Below are positions 18,220-22,500 of a stretch of DNA of 22,500 nucleotides, piece after piece. Within the stretch, counting starts at the first letter, position 1. Every line of letters starts with the position of its first letter. Under the pieces are notes generated by a model. It had not been told where the DNA came from. It searched no databases and worked only from the letters and a program-made list of their open reading frames with translations. Origin of the DNA: Cristatella mucedo (Eukaryota; Bryozoa; Phylactolaemata; Cristatellidae); assembly GCA_009760855.2 (NCBI GenBank), contig WPIO01000014.1, positions 622,501-645,000 of the forward strand. Reading direction: 5' to 3'. The translations under genes and the position numbers were made by a program.

Positions 18220-18294
18220 GACCACCGGTCAGTAGTCGAGCGGCGGCGGCGGCGGCAGCGGCAGCGGCGGTGGTCTACATGACCACCGGTCAGT
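18220..18294. repeat. GCGGCG microsatellite framed by a 14-bp direct repeat and a small hairpin
   Basis: GACCACCGGTCAGT occurs at 18220-18233 and again at 18281-18294. Between them is a GCG/GCA triplet tract (18239-18270). The right-hand copy forms a perfect 8-bp inverted repeat with CGGTGGTC at 18268-18275 around TACAT. Confidence 0.9.
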
Positions 18295-18350
18295 CCTGGA
18301 GCAGCGTCTCCATGACCGTCTATACTCAAACAGTAGGTCAACGCAGACAG

Positions 18351-19504
18351 AGTCGGAATGTCGGAAGGTTGGACAAGGACTAGCGCGGTAACGCGTGCTG
18401 CGTTTGTAGTTTGTGAAAATTGCAGAATACATTGCAGTCATATTTTTTGCAAGTCTCATTGCCTGAGGCTATAATCACGTGTGCTGTACCTGAAGCTCAA
18501 TGGCTTTCTCTATTGGTTCGATTAAGGCGGTACCAACAGCAGTATAGAGTGCAGGAAAGCCGAAGTACGTGACTGCTTGATTTGCCAAAGTCCGGAATGC
18601 AATGGAGAAATCAATTGATTCAAGTTTGCAAACTAGGGAGCTCTGCATAGTCGCAATGGAGCATATTGCAAGACTGTATCGTACCAAACTTTGCTGAATT
18701 CAAGTCCAACTATCATTCCACGGAGTTCAAAATGTGGTACTGGCAGCTCAGCAGCATCTAATAGCATCACCGCCTTACTCTGGAGAGTGTAGAAACCATA
18801 AAATCAGAGGTCTCTCGATATCTGAAGAAAAGTTTGGAGTGTCTAAAGTAAACATCAAAGTTAACCAGCAGTCTAAAGTAAATAGAAGATCTAGATAAAT
18901 AAAGTCTAAAGAAAATAGAGAAAATAATGGTGCAAAGCCTGAGCCTGAGTGCGTCAAAGATGGCAACAGGAATGAACCGTTACTCTACAAGGTATCATGG
19001 GTGAGAAAGTGACCACTGCAGTGAAGGAGCATGCCGGCGCCTAAATCGGTAATCTGATATAAAGCTAAGGAAGCCAGAATTTGAGAGTTTAAGATTTTAC
19101 GTGGTGAAACTGAATCAGATGCTATTAATGTGCAGCTGTCCGAGGCATTGGCCTTGACTAAAGATGCGATAAACGAAGTGATCGTTATTCTTGTACCGTT
19201 CGTACCACTGTGGAACACGTAAGCTCTGCAGTTTGCTTCGAGACTGCTAATGTACAAAAATCTGAAGCTACGGACTGCTGCTCTGATCTAGAACCAACTA
19301 TTCTAACCACTCCGCGATCATGCTGTTGATGACGTCTGCATTATAAGTCTTGCAAGCGTTGCCTATTCCCCCACGCTAGACGCCAGACGAGGAACTTTAC
19401 TTGGGAAATATTCAGCATAGTGAAAATGCTACACGGTCGTGTGCCAAAGCTTTAAGACGAAAAAATAGTACTTGACTTGGTCGTGTCGTGCTTTCCGCAT
19501 TCAG
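18351..19504. other. Intergenic stretch without recognised feature
   Basis: Ordinary composition. The only pattern is GTCTAAAGTAAA or near copies three times at about 18840-18915. No coding frame with motifs. A tRNA-5'-half-like string on the minus strand near 19290-19325 was not accepted. Confidence 0.4.
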
Positions 19505-19921
19505 TTTCAGCCTGTTCGCGCCCTCAGGACCTGTGTGGACAATAAATTAGCTGTCCCATTCCTCCGCTTAAAGACAGTTGGCGACAGAAGCTTTAGCTCT
19601 GCAGGTCCTAGACTGTGGAGCTCGCTTCCACAATTCTTACGCAACGACATCTACTCTCCAACTGCTGACTATGGCACATCTTTTTCAGCGGTCCTGAACT
19701 GCTACTTTCATGCTACTCACTACCTCAACTGCTCTCCTAGCTCTGCTATGCTTCCCACTTTTTCTTTGTTGCGTGAGACGACGTCTGTTGGCTACCGAAT
19801 GCGTACCGAAAGCCGCTTAGGCTGTGAGTGCGCTATACAAAACTCTCCTGCGTAACGCCCACATGGTCTTTATGACTTTGTGGAGTTACTGACGGAGATA
19901 CATTACATTACATTACATTAC
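19505..19921 (+). mobile_element. LINE family B 3' end with (ATTAC)n tail
   Basis: The plus-strand frame from 19472 gives RALRTCVDNKLAVPFLRLKT, VGDRSFSSAGPRLWSSLPQFL, the standard C-terminal ending of a LINE RT in the L2/CR1 group. A degenerate 3' UTR then includes TGAGTGCGCTATACAAAA, and four ATTAC units follow at 19900-19921. Only the last ~420 bases of the element are present (5' truncation). The copy at 945-1366 has the same limits. Confidence 0.87.
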
Positions 19922-20659
19922 TACGACACAGCTTAGCTTTTTGCCAAAGCTTTTGAAGGCCACCTCTTTCGATTTTTGGGATGTGTACGATGCTTCATCT
20001 GCGGTTACTCTCTGGAGACTTCATTCCGGTGTACGCAATACCGTAATGTTCGAGCTTCTGCTTGCAAATCAACTTTATGCTATTACGAATGGGCTGGTGT
20101 TGCGGATTCAACCAGTCGTACAAAATTAAATAAAATGGACCTCATTCTCAGACTCTTGGTAACCTAAGTTTCCGTTGCGTTCAAAATACTGCTAGTGGGT
20201 CGATGCTCGGCTAAGACACTTGACTGATGCTTTCCGGAATCTCAACAGACTGAACAACTGAACGGAACAATACCGGGATTGGCAAGACGATGCCCGCCAA
20301 GCCTGAGCATGATTGGTCGCAGTTGCTAGTGCTGGTGCAACTGCGCATGGGCGGAAGTCCCTTCTTATTTTATTCGGGCTTATCGGATGCATTCTGAGCA
20401 TTGATACATTTGAATCCGATCTAGTTTGAGATCTTTTCATGTATATGCTGCGATAGAGCTGAAGCTAAAGGCTCTCGCCTGTCTCCAGTCAAGTGAACAT
20501 AGAAGACCTGAAAAGGTCTGAAAAGCCGGTGGAGATCTGGATATGCGCTGAGCGTAGCTGGTTGCTGTGACGGCTTTTGCTAATAAAAATGCAGAAAAGA
20601 CATCTACAACCACCGTTGCCATAATAGCGTCTGAAAATTCTTCGGTGTTAATTTATATT
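19922..20659. other. Intergenic stretch without recognised feature
   Basis: No domain recognised. The minus-strand frame 20622-20437 starts MATVVVDVFSAFLLAKAVTA, which looks like a signal peptide, but it is only 61 codons and has no further support. Confidence 0.4.
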
Positions 20660-20669
20660 AGAGCCCAAC

Positions 20670-20740
20670 AAGGTGGCGAAGTGGAACTTGTACACTTACC
20701 ATTGTTGGCTGGGATCGGTGTCTCGTATAATCCCAGCCGA
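20670..20740 (+). other. tRNA-like fragment with a perfect 9-bp hairpin (possible SINE head)
   Basis: AAGGTGGCGAAGTGG contains an A-box-like TGGCGAAGTGG. About 30 bases further, GGCTGGGAT (20707-20715) pairs exactly with ATCCCAGCC (20730-20738). The position corresponds to a T arm, but the 14-base loop is twice the normal size, so this is no functional tRNA. Confidence 0.35.
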
Positions 20741-21577
20741 TGACTCTTTATTTCAGTAGGGGCTGACTAAATTTGGCTCACGACATTAGCCACCTACGTA
20801 CTATTAGCGGTTCTGAAATTGCAATGACTTATAATCATTTACGTTATTATCAGCGGTAACCACTAGCCCATGCTCAAGGCAATCGGTAAATGCTTTCGGC
20901 TTTCATGTGAGCTGCTGGCAGTAAGTGGCGGCTGCCGGGCACTTGCATAGCCCTCTGGGCATTGATCGAACGAAGTGCCTCCGTGCTTATGAAACAGACT
21001 TGTTATTATTCAGCTGCTGGCGCTTTTTATTACTGCTATACTCAACAGCCGTCGCTATACTCTATACGCCGCTATACTCTACGGCCGTCGCTTCGTGTAT
21101 TCAGGCTGAATACCTATGAATCGTTGGCCGTTTAGTGGCCAGATTCGCCGCCCGGTATTTGTTAGTGATCGGCGACTGCAGGATCCGGATTAGCAACGAG
21201 GACTACGAGCGCTGCGCTTGCTGCCTGAGGACGCTAGTGCAGAGGCCGTGTCAGCGCGCTTTCGTAGCAGAATCTTTGCAAGACGGCAATGCACTGGGTA
21301 TTCCGGGACCCCATTGGTCAAGGCCAACTAAAAACAGCTACGAAGGAAAGTGTCGAGAGCAGTGTGTAGCAGCTTCGGCAGCTTCTGCTACTCGAAACAA
21401 AAGCATTCTATTTAGATTTAGTTTACTCCAGTGACGAGTACTGGTGTACGCCAAGATTACATTCGGACACAAGCTCAGGGAGGTAAGAGTCCTCTTCATT
21501 CGGGCCATCGGCAGATGCCCAGTGCTGACAGGTCCGGCCTGTCCTACAGATCTGCCATCCCCTAAAGGCCATCACCT
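20741..21577. other. Intergenic stretch; short imperfect repeat only
   Basis: At 21037-21090 the motif GCTATACTC with CCGTCGC or similar recurs three times with a period of about 17-19 bases. No coding feature was accepted. Confidence 0.45.
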
Positions 21578-22050
21578 TTAGAAGCCGCACAGAAGCCCCC
21601 ACGTAGCAGTGGCCGACGTACGAATGGCGCCAAACCGATCGTCCTTGCGAAAACGACAGAGTGCTTCTATATAGGGTATCTCAGACGAGCTCGCCGCTAC
21701 CGTCGAAACAACTCGACATGTGCAGCGAAAGTGCTGAACGCAGCCCTCTTCTCTAGCTGAACTATCGTGAAAGGCCGAAAGCGACAACGTCAGTGTGCTC
21801 ACTTCCATTCGGAGACGGTTTGTTCTGGCAAGTCGGCCACGTCCGAGTCTGGTGGCCGCACGCGCGAAGTGGCGCGATTTGGTGAGCGCGACCTTTTCGC
21901 CCTTTTTGACCTTTTGTAGCCCGCCGAAGTGCAGAATTTCCCGCGTCCGGCTCAAGAGAGGGGAAGGGACGGGACGGTTGGCTACGAAGCTCCCTCCGAT
22001 CGTCGCACTCATCGGCAACGGGCGCGGGTCGCAAGCGCTCCGTACGCTAC

Positions 22051-22258
22051 CTTGACTGCCGACATCGTCGGGCCGCTGCTCAGTAGGCGCGTAGCTGTAG
22101 TCCGCTAGCTCTGACGCGGCTTCCTCTTTTCGCATGGCGGCAGTGGTTGCGCTCGTAAGTATGAGTAACGCCAAGGTTATGAGAGTCGGCGAAGGGAGCG
22201 GCCTCCGGTAACGAGCGTGCGGCGTGCCGCACGTACAAGTGTGCAGCGGCTGGCGCAT
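22051..22258 (-). CDS. Candidate first coding exon of a secreted or membrane protein
   Basis: I do not recognise the gene. From ATG 22258-22256, 69 codons run to a possible donor CAAG/GTAGCG (GT at 22050-22049; a weak match to the consensus, phase 1). Residues 1-20 are polar and basic (MRQPLHTCTC...RYRRP). A hydrophobic core TLITLALLILTSATTA (25-40) looks like a signal peptide with cleavage near A40-A41. An acidic/polar stretch (KEEAASELADYSY) follows. The frame stays open to 21578, so the donor is not forced. The surrounding 21850-22340 is CpG-rich, as expected near a gene start. The plus strand also offers an ATG with a GTAAGTAT donor (22134-22160), so the strand is not certain. Confidence 0.33.
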
Positions 22259-22451
22259 GCATGAGCATGGCGCTATGCATTGGAAAATCCTCGATGCTTA
22301 CACGACGCTGCGCCACTGCGCCCGACGCAGCGCCGTGAGATGATTGTTAAAAGTTCCGGCTGCTGTTTGTTCGCCTTCTCTCTACTTTGATCGTCTGTAT
22401 CCGAGTCAGTATCCGAGTGTGCATTTGCTTCTGTTTGTCTCTGTCTCGCTT

Positions 22452-22500
22452 ACTCTCTCTCTCTCTCTCTCTCCATCTTTCTCTCTTACTCTCTCTCTCT
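22452..22500. repeat. (CT)n microsatellite at the window edge
   Basis: CT runs with CATCTTT and TTA interruptions, continuing past the end of the window. Confidence 0.95.

Larger units (their letters stand above)
17440..18350. other. CpG-rich region with overlapping unsupported open frames
   Basis: The region is rich in CG dinucleotides and has open frames on both strands (plus to 17911; minus 18225-17563, 220 codons). The frames overlap each other and run through the SINE copy at 17880-18040, so I do not accept them as genes as they stand. It could hold a first exon or promoter of a gene reaching outside the seen structure. One plus-strand possibility is ATG 17631 (MKRKRSCETSTELG) with a donor-like GTGAGC at 17738. 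I cannot choose between the options. Confidence 0.3.

Noticed and set aside
17563-18225. 220-residue minus-strand frame
   Set aside because: It runs through the SINE copy at 17880-18040 and overlaps an equally open plus-strand frame. This is a GC-composition effect.
19285-19330. tRNA 5'-half-like string (GATCGCGGAGTGGTTAGA on the minus strand)
   Set aside because: A possible B box follows far too closely, and no stem-loop set or second copy was seen.
20437-20622. 61-residue minus-strand frame with a signal-peptide-like start
   Set aside because: Short, with no donor or CpG context, and the hydrophobic start alone is within chance.
1-22500. CRISPR array, bacterial operon, phage or defence system
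   Set aside because: There is no regular spacer-repeat array, no dense same-strand coding and no ribosome binding sites. All repeats are animal-type transposons and microsatellites.

Overview
This is a stretch of animal (metazoan) nuclear DNA. The evidence is the mixture of non-LTR retrotransposons of the L2/CR1/jockey-like group, a hAT DNA transposon, tRNA-derived SINEs, long (CT)n microsatellites, introns with GT/AG borders and CpG-rich gene-start-like islands. There are no operons, ribosome binding sites or compact coding. I cannot name the species; an invertebrate is my inference from the repeat mix. I see no complete, intact protein-coding gene, and no new multi-gene system that I could defend.

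Layout. 1-925 is a minus-strand LINE reverse-transcriptase (RT) remnant, family A, with the YADD catalytic motif still visible. 945-1366 is the 3' end of a second LINE, family B, on the plus strand. 2070-2126 is a (CT)n microsatellite. 2264-4672 is a hAT transposon with perfect 8-bp target duplications and matching 13-bp ends; its transposase is internally deleted and frameshifted. 4930-5350 and 8460-9310 are old minus-strand copies of the family A RT. 6250-6400 and 7283-7520 are minus-strand family A 3' ends. 6434-6702 is a plus-strand RT fragment of another LINE. 6798-7046 is a compound minisatellite. About 9640-11998 is the longest LINE, family A on the plus strand: endonuclease, pre-RT linker and C-terminus are present, the catalytic RT core is deleted, and the 3' UTR and (ATT)n tail are present.

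The right half holds three CpG-rich islands (about 12880-13900, 17440-18350, 21850-22340). The first contains a convincing minus-strand Gly/Arg-rich coding exon ending at a perfect GTAAGT donor. The third contains a weaker minus-strand candidate first exon with a signal peptide. The rest is dispersed repeats. One SINE family has three minus-strand copies (14126-14292, 16030-16110, 17880-18040). A second SINE type at 16248-16385 carries the family A LINE tail. A further family B LINE 3' end lies at 19505-19921 and ends in (ATTAC)n.

The parts connect through retrotransposition. The family A 3' terminus appears in four places, including the SINE, and folds into the same kind of stem-loop each time. 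This is the expected signature of a SINE using the enzyme of a partner LINE. All transposon proteins in the window are broken, so none of these copies looks able to move by itself.
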